This document shows, in pieces, positions 43,309-53,411 of a stretch of 64,000 bases of DNA. The stretch's first letter is position 1. Every line of letters starts with the position of its first letter. The position numbers and the translations under genes are program-made. The notes beneath the pieces are model-generated. The model saw nothing but the letters and a program-made list of their open reading frames with translations. It made no database searches and was not told the origin of the DNA. The DNA comes from Posidonia oceanica. Its lineage: Eukaryota > Streptophyta > Magnoliopsida > Alismatales > Posidoniaceae. Location: contig JAZBRS010000057.1 of NCBI GenBank assembly GCA_037176725.1, positions 86,883,501-86,947,500 on the forward strand, in the 5' to 3' direction.

Positions 43309-44647
43309 CTATCTAACCATCTTCTTCCTTTTTCTGCGCAGTACGCCCGTCGCTTCAACCCACTCCTCGGGCTTGGGCAGTAGCTTTGAATACCACTTCC
43401 AGTGCGCATCCTCCCGTGGTAGGCAGCAAGGAGCAGTTGATGGCCCCTCTGAATCATCATGGCGGTCCAGAGACGACCAGAGAGCCCGAATGTAGTACAC
43501 CACTACTGCATCAGATGGAAGACTGCACTCCTGAACCCAAATATGAGGAATAAAGCTCAGCCAAGGTGGCACCCCTTTCATCTACCCCACCATCTCAAAG
43601 CAACAATGGGAGTTGTACACTACAAAGTGGGTGGACCCTATTAGCTCCAGCTCAACTGAAGAATCTCGTGCCTGTTGCTTATGAGAAAGGGATGTGGAAG
43701 GCGCAGAAATGTCAATAGGGGTAGCGGACAAAGAGCAAACCCTTTCCTCAATCAAATCTGTCTTCATGAGCCCAAGCCTCGGGAAATGGACTTGCAGCCA
43801 CCTGGAAAGAAGGAAAGGAGAGCCTACAAAATCCCCTCTAGTGGAAACACTGGTCAGGCCGAGATATGTGGCAGCAAGAATGGCCACTGAAGGAGAGCGC
43901 CAGAAATGCTCAGTAAGGCTTATTAAGAACTCAGTATGATAGACATCGAAGGAGAAATCCTTGGTGACAAATAAAGTAAGGCCTCCAATCAGTAAATGCA
44001 GACACACCAACAGCTGATCCTGAGAGGCAGATTCCTCAATCTGCCGGAAGCTGAAGTACAAATGCACTAAATTGAGTCTGCAACCTCTGATCACTGGGAA
44101 GGTAGGCGGAAGCGTGAAGATACGGTCTATATATGTTTGCATATCTGCTGTTCCATACGGCAATGGGAAGTCAATATCTGGCCAGGCCACTCCAATCTGA
44201 GTTACACCAAGCAGGCCGTGAACATCCTCTACTAGGATTGTCGCCTCATAGCCCCCAAAGAAGAAACTATGAGTCTTAAGACTCCAGAAGGTGCATGAGG
44301 CATGAAGCAGGGGCCAGCCCAAGTTTGTGCCCAATAAATACAGAAGTCCATCAAAGCACGTACGGGCCAAAACAGATTTCCTCTCTTGAGCCAGAGCACA
44401 AAATCCTTCACCTAAGTGGAGTAGTAGGGGAAATCATTGTCAAAGCAAGGTGTCTTGGTAAAATTGAGGATTTTCTGCAAAGAAATTTAGAAGCATGAGG
44501 AACAAAGGAGTGTGAAGGGATCAATGAAGAAGATCATACCTTCCCCGTCTTAATAAGGGACATCATATGCCCTTCAATCTCTTCCAAAGGTTTTACGACC
44601 CCCATCTTGTTGTGCATGAAGACATTGGAGACTGAGTTAGAAGCCAT
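43309..44647 (-). pseudogene. Antisense gene 1: PMD-like protein
   Basis: The start is the ATG at 44647-44645 (MASNSVSNVFMHNK). Exon 1 ends at 44540 before GTATGAT, and the acceptor TTTCTTTGCAG gives an exon from 44474, a 65-bp intron. The plant mobile domain signature is HSFFFGGYEATILVEDVHGL followed by PLPYGTADMQTYIDRIFTLP, and later VGSPFLLSRWLQVHFPRL. The tail has LIGSTHFVVYNSHCCFEMVG and SLPSDAVVVYYIRALWSSLD. A TAG near 44410 and frameshifts near 44300 and 43580 break it. It lies antisense to pol, like the antisense ORFs described for Retand-type Tat elements. PMD proteins are linked to transposons and silencing in plants; a role here is inference. Confidence 0.72.
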
Positions 44648-44743
44648 GAAAGCAAAAGAGAGGGAAGAAAGAAGCACAAGTCAGGAAGAAATCAGCAGAG
44701 AGAAAAAGGAGCAAGTATGCATAAAAATCAAAGGGGTGGCCAA

Positions 44744-44755
44744 GCTTTTATAAGC
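44744..44755 (-). promoter_or_regulatory. TATA-like box of antisense gene 1
   Basis: On the minus strand GCTTATAAAAGC lies about 100 bp upstream of the ATG at 44647. It is followed upstream by motif cluster 7. Confidence 0.6.
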
Positions 44756-44862
44756 ATAGGAGAATCGTCGGAAATCTTTCATGCGGACATTGAGAAAATT
44801 TCGGAAGCATTCCGAAAGATTAGACAAGAATAGGAAAGGAAAGAAAAGTTTTTGGCATCGCT

Positions 44863-45001
44863 TCGTTGGACGCACACCGTGTCGCGTACAACGTTAGCCA
44901 CGCTATTTGAGGCGTATAACGTTTAGAGCAGCTACCGGCATTGGACGCAGACATTCAAGCGGATAACGTTGGCCACAGCAGATGGGGCGTATAACGTTTT
45001 A
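44863..45001 (-). promoter_or_regulatory. Motif cluster 7 (upstream of antisense gene 1)
   Basis: Contains CGTTGGACGC, GCGTACAACGTTAGCCACGC, GGCGTATAACGTTTAG, CATTGGACGC, GCGGATAACGTTGGCC and GGCGTATAACGTTTTA, i.e. four AACGTT cores in 140 bp. It starts about 110 bp upstream of the TATA-like box. The rest of the spacer to 45475 shows nothing recognisable. Confidence 0.65.
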
Positions 45002-45475
45002 TCAGTGACTTAAGTTACTGAACTTGGCTGAATTGCCCCCTGATCTGTGATTGAGTTGCATGCGCCCATTTTGCCCATTCCAGAGGTTTAACTAAGTTGA
45101 AATACATGTGTGAGCGTTGGTTTCATATTTTTTGAACATCCGGGCTAGTCAGAATCTCTTGTTGCTCGTTTCATCAACTAAATGACTCGTTAAGGCATCG
45201 GCAACTTCAAAATTCAATTCTTGAGCTTCCAGGTGAAATCTTTCCTTATAACTATGTCATTTACATACTATTTCACTTGAATATGTTGGTTTCAAGTTAA
45301 TTTGAATTAAGGGCCATTATTTTACCATATTGGTCACTTAAGCTCACTTTAGCTTTGAGAAAGTTAATTTAAAAGAAGTATTTGACAAGTTTACTGAGTG
45401 TGCAGAAATCTATATCATTTCAAAATATACAATTGTTCTACAAAGTCACTGGGGCATACCCCTGAAGTACAAAAG

Positions 45476-48400
45476 CTAGGGAGCACTCTCTCCCTCACCC
45501 TCAGGAGCCGGAGCAGGAGCTGGAGCAAGAGCCGGAGAAGGGGCAGTAGGGGGATGAGGTGACTGTTGAACCAAAACGCCTAATGGGGCCCCGGAGACGA
45601 ACCGAGAGTGGTGGCTACCCGACCGGCGGCTCGGTACAAAAGGGACGGGCACCCCGAGCCTAACACCAGCCATAAAGGCAAACCTCCGGTAGTGCCCTAG
45701 CTCGAACTCAAACTGGGAGATAACCCCTGCCATGCTCTGAGGAGGGAAACAATCCAAATGGCAAATACAAGCAAGGACATAGAGGACATAAAGAAGCACC
45801 GAATCAAATCATACCGCCTGAGACTGGGCGATCTCGGTATTCCTGTCGGCTACCTGCTGCTCCAGCTCCCGGATCTGAGCACTCCTTGCAGCGACTGTCC
45901 CCTCCAGCTCCTCTAACCTCTCAACAGAGCTGGCGGCTATGAAGTCACCAGCCCGCTCCCTCAGTTCGTCCTTTAGATAAGCGACCTACAGGCAATGGCG
46001 TCAGGACCAAGGGGATTTCAAAAGCAGAAACAAAAAGAAAGCATATTTACCTTCTCCTGGAGATGGGAGATCTCCTCTGAGCGGTCTGGAGGAGGAGCGT
46101 TGCTAGTCGAAGGTTGAAAAGGAGGATTCAAGTTAGTTGCAATTCATACCCAGACTACAAAAGCTACTTGTGAAAAATATCTGAGAGGCAGAGGCCCGTA
46201 GACGGTCAATCTCCCCGGTCAGAACGGAGAGCTGCTGGGTCAAATGGCGCTCCTACTGAGCCCACTCATCGGCCGCTTTGAGCTGCAAAAGAAAGAAAGC
46301 CAGTTAGCCAAATTGAATTAACAATCTACAAAATGAAATTCAAAAGCTCACTGCTATCTCTAGATGGGCTCGAGAAGACTGAACCTCCTCCAATAGGGCC
46401 GCATGGGAAACCACCGCCTCCCTGGGATCTGTGTTCCCCAAAGGAAGGTTCCCACGCCCAAGGAAGTGGGACCGGTGGAAGATCATCAGAGAGGAAAACT
46501 CCCGGTCTACCCACTCAACCCACTCCGCCTCGTCCTCCTCTGTAGCATCCGTCGGAGCGGGGGAACCACGACGGGCCTAGTCCAGGAGCTGTGGGCCGTA
46601 GACGTCCACCCCGTGGCGAGCACGGCTGCCCCCGCTGCGTGTCTCTCACCAAACTCGGTGAGGAGGAGGTGAAGGCTGAACCTGCCGGCGCCCTAACTAC
46701 CGAAGCGCCCTGCCATTCTGCTGGAAGTGGCAGTGGTTCCAGTAGTGGATGCATACGTCTCGGTCGAAAATGGCCCGATCACGGGCAATCTCGGGGACGT
46801 CTGCATGCTCTCCCTCAACATAGGGATGCCAAACCACCTGAAAAGAGCAATACATGTCAGCAAGCAGCATAAACAAATAAATAGAAGCTGAAATTAAAAG
46901 AAGCAAGTTACCTGAGCCAGGACAAGGAGCTCGAAAAGTAGATGACCGACATAGCGGTTGTCATCTGCAGGCTCAAGGGCCTGCTCGGCAGTAGCCCAAA
47001 GCAGTCCCCGAGGAAAGGGGACACCGGTAGGAAGAACCGAAGGAGGGGCAGGACGCAGAAAGGCGAAGTGGTCTCATGCCCACATTTACACGCAAAACAA
47101 GGAAGCTGTTAGCAAGAATATAATATCCAATGCATGCTTAAATATGCAGATGTACCTGTAGGAAGGGCAGATTCCCGCCCAACTGGCGAGAACTGCCGTC
47201 GGTGAAGTGGAATAGGGTGGAGTACAGGTGCGCCAAGCTCGCCGCACCCCAGGCGTACTCTCCCACACGCTTCAGGTCCGCTAGAAGGGGAACAAACCAC
47301 GCCGAGAGCTTTGAGGAGGAGTGCGAGAAGAGCACCTCCCCGAACAGCACCAAGAGGAAGGCCTACAGCTGCTGGTCAGCCTCCACACCTGGTCCGTCAA
47401 CTGTCTCCGCCAGCTCACTCACCCGGCGAACCGCGGAAGTGATCACCACGAGTTGCTCCCCACTCTTGGCTAACTAGCGTCAAATAAGCTCCTGCGCCAA
47501 AATCGTGTAGCTTGGGCGCACCCTCCCTGTCACTGGTCTGCCCGTAACCCGGAGACCAGTCAGCCGCGTTATGTCCTCAAGAGAGAGGACAAACTCACCC
47601 GCCTGAGTAACGATCGAGCTCGTCCGAAAGCTCCACCGCTCTGCAACCCCCTCCAAAAACATCGGACGGAGGTGAAAGTCCAAGATAGACAAGAAATACC
47701 AAAATCCCATCCGATTTAGACGCTCCTACTGGAAAGAAGCCAACAAAGCGTATGATCGGCGGACCTGACCCCAGTAGCAGCGGGTCACGGTCGGTGCTCG
47801 ACTCTACAAGCAGGTAGGAAAACTATCAGTGAGGATGAAATAATTGAACAAAATAAGGAGAAAAGAATGAAAAATGTATACCTGCCCCCTGGAAGCCAGT
47901 GTGGCAGTGGTGTACTCTGATCGGGACGCGTCCCTACGCGGTCCCGACGCCTGCACCTCGTCTCTGGGGATCTGCTCCCGCTAGTAATCTGGGGGATCCC
48001 TTGCGACACCCTTGGCCTCCTGTCAGACGAAGTCTACCATGTTCCGCCACCAGCCGTCGTCCTTGCCAAACTGCGCAAGGAAGGGGTCGACTGGCCTCGC
48101 CTCGGGTACCTCCGAGGGCCCCGCTTCGTCTAGGTTGACCTCAGGCCTCGCCTCTGAGACTGTCTCCTCGGAATCCTCCAAACTGAAGGAAGTGCTGCAA
48201 TCAGAGACCGCCCCCGCCGTCGTCTCTCCGGCCTCCCCGGAATCGGAGCCCTCCCCCACGGTGGCCTCACTAGCCGTCACCTCCGCCTACACGGCATCAT
48301 CGCCAACCACCACTTCTGTCTCTACGGAACCACCCATGGCAGCCCTCGTCTCTGCTCCCTCAGCCTCGGCATCGCCACCGAACGTCACCCCGAGCATCGC

Positions 48401-48718
48401 CACGGCACCACCGGCCTCCACCACGCCTGCCACACCCACCTCGGCCTCCACGGCCACCACAGTAGCCGGCCTAGGCACAGCAGCCGCCGGTCCAGGTGCA
48501 GCAGCCACTGAGCACGCCCCTGCAGCCGCTGAGCTCGCCCCCACTGGTGACCCCTCGCCTGCCACGCCCTCGTCGGCGCTTCCCGCTGCCCTCGCCGCCG
48601 TCTCCCGCACAGCAGCACCACCAGCCGACGCCTCCGCCACCGCCTTGCCGAAGGGAGAAGGCTCGGTCCGAGCTCGCTTGGCCGCCCTCGTGTAAAACTG
48701 AGATATATGCCTTTCCAT
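45476..48718 (-). pseudogene. Antisense gene 2: intron-containing PMD / coiled-coil gene
   Basis: Starts at ATG 48718 (MERHISQFYTRAAKRARTEP). Exon 1 is Ala/Gly/Glu-rich. Exon 2 (47803-47156) has the PMD: LNRMGFWYFLSILDFHLRPM, FVLSLEDITRLTGLRVTGRP and GEYAWGAASLAHLYSTLFHF. A later exon reads RPAPPSVLPTGVPFPRG and RYVGHLLFELLVLAQ, then VVWHPYVEGEHADVPEIARD. The 3' exons encode a coiled coil (RERAGDFIAASSVERLEELE). Introns with GT-AG ends: 47881-47804, 46911-46838, 46351-46283, 46050-45986, 45814-45737; a further one begins 47155 with an unclear acceptor. The donor at 46180 is AT instead of GT. Stops TAG at about 47730, 47479 and 47360, and several in exon 1. It is a decayed gene carried antisense. 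Confidence 0.75.
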
Positions 48719-48813
48719 GCTCGCTGGAATGAGGAAGAAGGTCACCGAAGTGATTACTGTCACTGGAGAAGAAGAGGGGAAGAAACCAGATGGCCGCCCG
48801 CGGCGTAGGACGA

Positions 48814-48824
48814 GGGTTTTATAC
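48814..48824 (-). promoter_or_regulatory. TATA-like box of antisense gene 2
   Basis: On the minus strand GGTATAAAACC lies about 100 bp upstream of the ATG at 48718. Motif cluster 8 begins 2 bp further upstream. Confidence 0.6.
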
Positions 48825-48825
48825 C

Positions 48826-48983
48826 TTTTAACGTTGTACATGTGAATCCCAACGTCCAACGCCTCGGGAAGAAAGGATGTTATACGCGCCCTATTAGGCG
48901 TTCAACGTTTTACGAGTTGAAACGTTAGCCGCGTTTTCCAGCATATAACGTTGGACACTCCATTTTGAGCGTACAACGCTTTA
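48826..48983 (-). promoter_or_regulatory. Motif cluster 8 (upstream of antisense gene 2)
   Basis: Contains TTAACGTTGTAC, CCAACGTCCAACGCC, TGTTATACGCGCC, GGCGTTCAACGTTTTACG, AAACGTTAGCCGCG, CAGCATATAACGTTGGAC and GAGCGTACAACGC. The phrase GTTTTCCAGCATATAAC is nearly identical to GTTTTCTAGCATATAAC in the LTR (30735-30752). Confidence 0.68.
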
Positions 48984-49099
48984 AGTTTAGGGAAGTGTTC
49001 TGAATTCTGATATTCTCATTCAATTCATACAAATTCATTCAATATGGACCAAAGAGACGAGATAAATTTTATTGATGATAAGTGATACATTTCTAACTA

Positions 49100-49430
49100 C
49101 ATCTTCTGTCTTTTTGAAGGAAATTAAATAAACAATTTAGGATGCACGCCCTCGTACCAAGCATCATAAGTTGCAAGAGAAATGGCTTCACGGTCCGCAT
49201 TCGAGTTCTCCCATGCAGAAAGGACTCAGTTTCGCCCCTTCCCGTCCCAAGTACCAGCCTGATAGAAGACCTGGATGATGTCCCCAGGAGTGTCCCTCAA
49301 GCATGGGAGAATCATATCAGAGAAGCGCGGTAAGGGAGGTATAGTCGAAGGAGTACACAGCATTGAGAAGCAGCGCTGAGGGTTGTACCTCACAAACTCG
49401 GTCGCCCCAATCAAGCGTCCAACGAGTCAA
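49100..49430 (-). pseudogene. Antisense remnant 3: C-terminal part of a PMD-like gene
   Basis: The minus-strand reading RLIGATEFVRYNPQRCFSML followed by LPRFSDMILPCLRDTPGDII aligns with the tail of antisense gene 1 (LIGSTHFVVYNSHCCFEM, then PPWLSFIPHIWVQECSLPSD). Only about 60-70 codons are readable, and the upstream frame is closed by a TGA near 49425. It is probably a truncated duplicate of antisense gene 1. Confidence 0.62.
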
Positions 49431-49499
49431 AGCAGAATTGAGAGTAGAAAAGAAGACCCCGGAGCACAACCGAGTCAACAAAGCAAGCTAAGCCAAAAA

Positions 49500-49960
49500 A
49501 TATCCTTTTCGACTCCCTTGGGTCTTCCCCTAGGCACGTCATGCTTTTATGTTCGACTCCCTCGGGTCTTTCCCTAGGCACGTCATGTTTTTATTTTCGA
49601 CTCCCTCGGGTCTTCTCGTAGGCACGTCATGCTTTTATTTTCGACTCCCTCGGGTCTTCCCCTAGGCACATCATGCTTTTATTTTCGACTCCCTTGGGTC
49701 TTCCCCTAGACACGTCGTGTTTGTTTTCGACTCCCTTGGGTCTTCCCCTAGGCACGCCATGCTTTTACTTTCGACTCCCTTAGGTCTTCCCCTAAGCACG
49801 TCATGCTTTTACTTTCGACTCCCTTGGGTCTTCCCCTAGGCACATCATGTTTTTATTTTCGACTCCCTTGGGTCTTCTCCTAGGCACGTCATGTTTTTAT
49901 TTTCGACTCCCTTGGGTCTTCCCCTAGGCATGTCAGGTTTTTATTTCCGCCTCCCTTGGG
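49500..49960. repeat. About 45-50-bp tandem array, about 10 copies
   Basis: The unit is TTTTCGACTCCCTTGGGTCT / TCCCCTAGGCACGTCATGCT / TTTA. Confidence 0.9.
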
Positions 49961-49984
49961 TAATCCCCTCGACAAATCAATCAA

Positions 49985-50450
49985 ACAAAGAACCCCAGAG
50001 CATAACCGGGACACCAAAGCAAAGATCCCTGGAGCACAACCGGGATAACAAAGCAAATCAATCAAAGAAAGATCCCGGAGCACAACCGGGATAACAAAGC
50101 AAACCTACCACGGAAAGATCCCCGGAGCATAATCGGGATACCAAAGCAAAAATCCCCGGAGCATAATCGGGATACCAAAGCAAAAATCCCTGGAGCATAA
50201 CCGAAATACCAAAGCAAAGAACCCCGGAGCATAACCGGGACACCAAAGCAAAGATCCCCGGAGCACAACCGGGATAACAAAGCAAAGCAATCAAAGAAAG
50301 ATCCCTAGAGCACAACCGGGATAACAAAGCAAACCTACCAAGGAAAGATCCCTAGAGCATAACCAGGATATCAAAGCAAAGATCCCCGGAGCATAATCGA
50401 GATACCAAAGCAAAGATCGCCGGAGCACAACTGGGACATTAAAGTAAAGA
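49985..50450. repeat. About 35-48-bp tandem array
   Basis: The unit is GATCCCCGGAGCACAACCGG / GATAACAAAGCAAA. Longer spacing variants include AATCAATCAAAGAAA. ORFs read on the minus strand (50058-50327) are repeat artefacts. Confidence 0.88.
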
Positions 50451-50815
50451 ATCCCGGAGCACAACCGGACAAACAAAGCAAGCCCCGGAGCACAACCGGA
50501 CAAACAAAGCAAAACCCGGAGCACAATCGGACAAACAAAGCAAGCTCCGGAGCACAACCAGACAAACAAAGCAGACCCCGGAGCACAACCGGACAAATAA
50601 AGCAAGCCCCGGAGCATAACCGGACAAACAAAGCAAACCCAGAGCAAAATCGGACAAATAAAGCAAGCCCCGGAGCATAACCGGACAAACAAAGCAAACC
50701 CCAGAGCACAACCGGACAAACAAAGCAAACCAATCAAAAGCAGGTAACCTCAGAGCACAACCGGATAAACAAAGCAAAACCAATCAGTAGAAAGAACCTC
50801 GGAGCATAACCGGGT
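50450..50815. repeat. About 31-33-bp tandem array
   Basis: The shortened unit CCCCGGAGCACAACCGGACA / AACAAAGCAAG is clearly derived from the previous array. It stays open in three minus-strand frames (50291-50783), giving Cys/Leu-rich readings without a domain. Confidence 0.88.
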
Positions 50816-50829
50816 CAACAAAGGAAGGC

Positions 50830-51060
50830 AACAGTATTAGTGAACCCCCTGTTCACTAACTCCCGGGTCAGAAGATGATGGTCCCCACCGAGAATGTAGG
50901 CAACATTTAATGAAAGGACACTTAATTCTGACGAATAACGCCAACGGTATCGATGAACTCATCGTTCATTGATTCCGGGTCACGAGATGACGGTCTCTGT
51001 CGAGAATGTAGGCAACATTTAATGAAAGGACACCTAATTGTGATGAATAGAGCCAACGCG
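50830..51060. repeat. About 115-bp direct duplication
   Basis: Two copies share GAGAATGTAGGCAACATTTA / ATGAAAGGACAC and the preceding GATGACGGTC or GATGATGGTC. A third, weaker copy is at 51110-51190. Confidence 0.75.
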
Positions 51061-51414
51061 GTCGGCAGAGAAGAGATCATTTCCCCTTTTGCTTAAGAGC
51101 ATTATGGGCCTCTCGCTCACCAACCCGCGTATAATGAGACGATGGTCCCCTGGGAAAGTGTAGGCTACACTCGAGGAAAGGGCACCTGATCATGACAAAT
51201 TGCATTCACGCATGTGTCAGTCTGCCTTTGGTGGTGAGAAAAATTCTTGAGCCAACCCGGTATACAAATTAAAGCCGGTGATGATGGAGGAACCTCATTA
51301 CCTAGGGTCATGCATTGCATATCATGACCCCTTTTGCATTCCCGTCAGCACGCACATATGCATAACGCATTTTACTGCATTCGCATTGAGTGGTCGTCGG
51401 AATCATTAGCTGTT

Positions 51415-51665
51415 CATCCCTCTAGTTTGACCCCGTGAGCCATCCCCACGGCATGTCTTTTAGTTTGACCCCTGCGGTCCATCCCCGTAGCATATCTTTT
51501 AGTTTGACCCCTGCCGGCCATCCCCATAGCATGTCTTTTAGTTTGACCCCCACGGGCAATCCCCGTGGCATGTCTTTTAGTTTGACCCCCGCGGGCCATC
51601 CCTGCGGCAGTGTCCTTTAGTTTAACCCCCACGGACCATCCCCGTGGCATGTCGTTAGTTTGTTC
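51415..51665. repeat. About 43-bp tandem array, about six copies
   Basis: The unit is TAGTTTGACCCCCGCGGGCC / ATCCCCGTGGCATGTCTTT. Each unit contains a small inverted repeat (CACGGG / CCGTGG type). Confidence 0.88.
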
Positions 51666-51825
51666 CCCTTGGGCAATCCCCTTGGCTGTGTTTCTTTAGC
51701 CGACCCTCTTTGTTTCCCGTCCAAGTCTAGTGGCAGCAGACATTGGATTTCATTTAGGACCCCCAGGTAGCGTCACACGGGGGTATCGTCTCGCCTTGTA
51801 GATAGCTTCGTGCCGAAGCCATCAT

Positions 51826-51840
51826 CAAGGAGGGGCAATC
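51826..51840 (+). other. Polypurine tract of element C
   Basis: AAGGAGGGGCAATC immediately before the 3' LTR start TGTAGATACC. It fixes plus orientation. Confidence 0.85.
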
Positions 51841-53255
51841 TGTAGATACCCCGTTTTGGCACTCCCTTCATGTTAGGATAGTCTCTTGCATTAGGTCGCT
51901 CTTAGAAGCCCTCCACCCATTTCTGAATCTCACTTGAGCCAAATGTTCCTCTTTAAGTCCAAAATGCTATACCTTTCTAAGCCCCAAATGTTGGCAACCT
52001 GAGTGTTCTTCACGTCCTAACAAAATTTGGAAGTTAAACTGATTAAGGGTGTTCTCCACTGGCTTCTCAGCGTACAACATTGGCTGCTGGTTTTCCAGCG
52101 GCTAACATTGGCCGCTGGTTTTCAGCATCCAACGTGGCAACCCAGTCAGCCCAAAGCTTTCCTTATTTGGCCTAATCCAAAAATCATGTTTTTACCTTCT
52201 TTGGAATCTGTTGACTAGTCAAAGCCATCAAAGCCGAGTTTAATCACACTTAAAGACTCCTTAATTGGAGAATCTTCTCTAATCCTGGCAGTTATGCCTC
52301 GGAGGTCGTTATACGTGAGTTCTCTCGCTTATAACGTTATATGCTGGTTTTCTAACATATAACATTTTTGAAACAGGAAACTCTGCTGATTTGGTATTTG
52401 TGTCCTTTTTTGTTCCTCCCTTTCTTCTATAAAAGTAAGGGTACCCCTACTGAGTTCAAGGCCGGAATTTTGAGAGAGAAAAGAAGCTAAGAAACTTTTG
52501 GAACTCACATGCTCTTGAGATTAAAAATCTTAGAGAAGTGAGGTCCTCAAGAATTGAAAAAGAGAAGAGAGTTTTTGAAAGAAGGGGAGTCTTAGAAAAA
52601 GCTTGAGGATTCTTTTGTCGTTGTTGGCTTCATGCCAACACAGTTTGCACTTTGTGCATAGACAGAGGAGACTCTATTTCGTTCATTTCTCATTTTTTTT
52701 ATTTCTAATATTACATGTTTAATTCCATAGTATAATCAAGCATTTTTATTTCAAGTTCATATATTTTTAACTAGGCATATATCTCTTTTAGTTGCAACCG
52801 GGGGGATCAAACCCCTTGGGTACGTATCTCACTACGTTTTCTTTACTTTCTTTTCTACTAACTTTGGATAGATTACTACACATATTGATCCATTTTTATA
52901 TTGTCTTGTTTGTTTTGCTTTGCTAACGTTTGTCATATAAGGAGGAAGAAGGAAGAAAGAGTTTACCAAGTACGGGCACCCTTGGGCAATGCTAACATTG
53001 TCCTAAGGTAGCTGAACCCACAACCACACTACATCTCCCCAAAGGCGTCTCGAGGGCCGGCGAAAGCGAACCGATAGTGGCGTTCACACCGATTCCATCA
53101 CATGTGGAGTGACGGAGTCGGATACAAAGAAGGGGGACCTCGAGAAAGAGAAGATAGAGAAAGCAAAAGAGGGAGCCAAAAAGAAGCCTTCTTCTTCCCC
53201 AAACCTCCATCATCCATCATCTTCTTCTTCTCCTCACCAAAACCCCATATCCACA
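51841..53255 (+). repeat. Element C 3' LTR
   Basis: 1415 bp, TGTAGATACC to CATATCCACA, nearly identical in layout to 30205-31651. The TATA box is at 52428-52435. Motif clusters are at 52075-52136 and 52303-52372; the latter has one repeat unit where the 5' LTR has two. Differences seen are mostly C/T and A/G changes. Confidence 0.93.
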
Positions 53256-53260
53256 CCAGA
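53256..53260. other. Target-site duplication CCAGA (right)
   Basis: Same 5-mer as 30200-30204. Confidence 0.92.
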
Positions 53261-53411
53261 CATACCACTGATTGGGGTATCTGCTCTGTTGCAGGCTGGC
53301 TGACTAGTTGACCTCCTGGCGCGACTGACTGCGGTACTGTGGCAATCAGGGATGCGAACAGGCCGGCCAGGGATGCAACGGGCTGGTGTGTTGACGGGGT
53401 CGTTGCTACGG

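Larger units (their letters stand above)
30205..53255 (+). mobile_element. Element C: 23-kb Tat-type retrotransposon with antisense PMD genes
   Basis: A complete insertion in the opposite orientation to its host element B. Order: 5' LTR, leader, gag, extra protease-like domain, second protease-like domain, G-patch, Pro/Ser linker, RT, RNase H, second RNase H, integrase, antisense PMD gene 1, antisense PMD gene 2, antisense remnant 3, tandem arrays, polypurine tract, 3' LTR. The LTRs are about 95% identical by eye over their first 260 bp, so it is younger than A or B. The polyprotein has at least six stops and several frameshifts. Its size and antisense genes recall the Retand-like Tat elements with antisense ORFs. 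Confidence 0.93.

Noticed and set aside
48012..48695. Plus-strand Ala/Pro/Ser-rich ORF of 227 aa
   Set aside because: It is the complement of exon 1 of antisense gene 2, whose strand has ATG, TATA-like box and introns.
50058..50783. Cys/Leu-rich minus-strand ORFs, membrane-like
   Set aside because: Repeat-derived; three frames are open at once over the same array.
49500..51665. Possible CRISPR-like arrays
   Set aside because: Units are directly repeated without unique spacers, in a plant retrotransposon.
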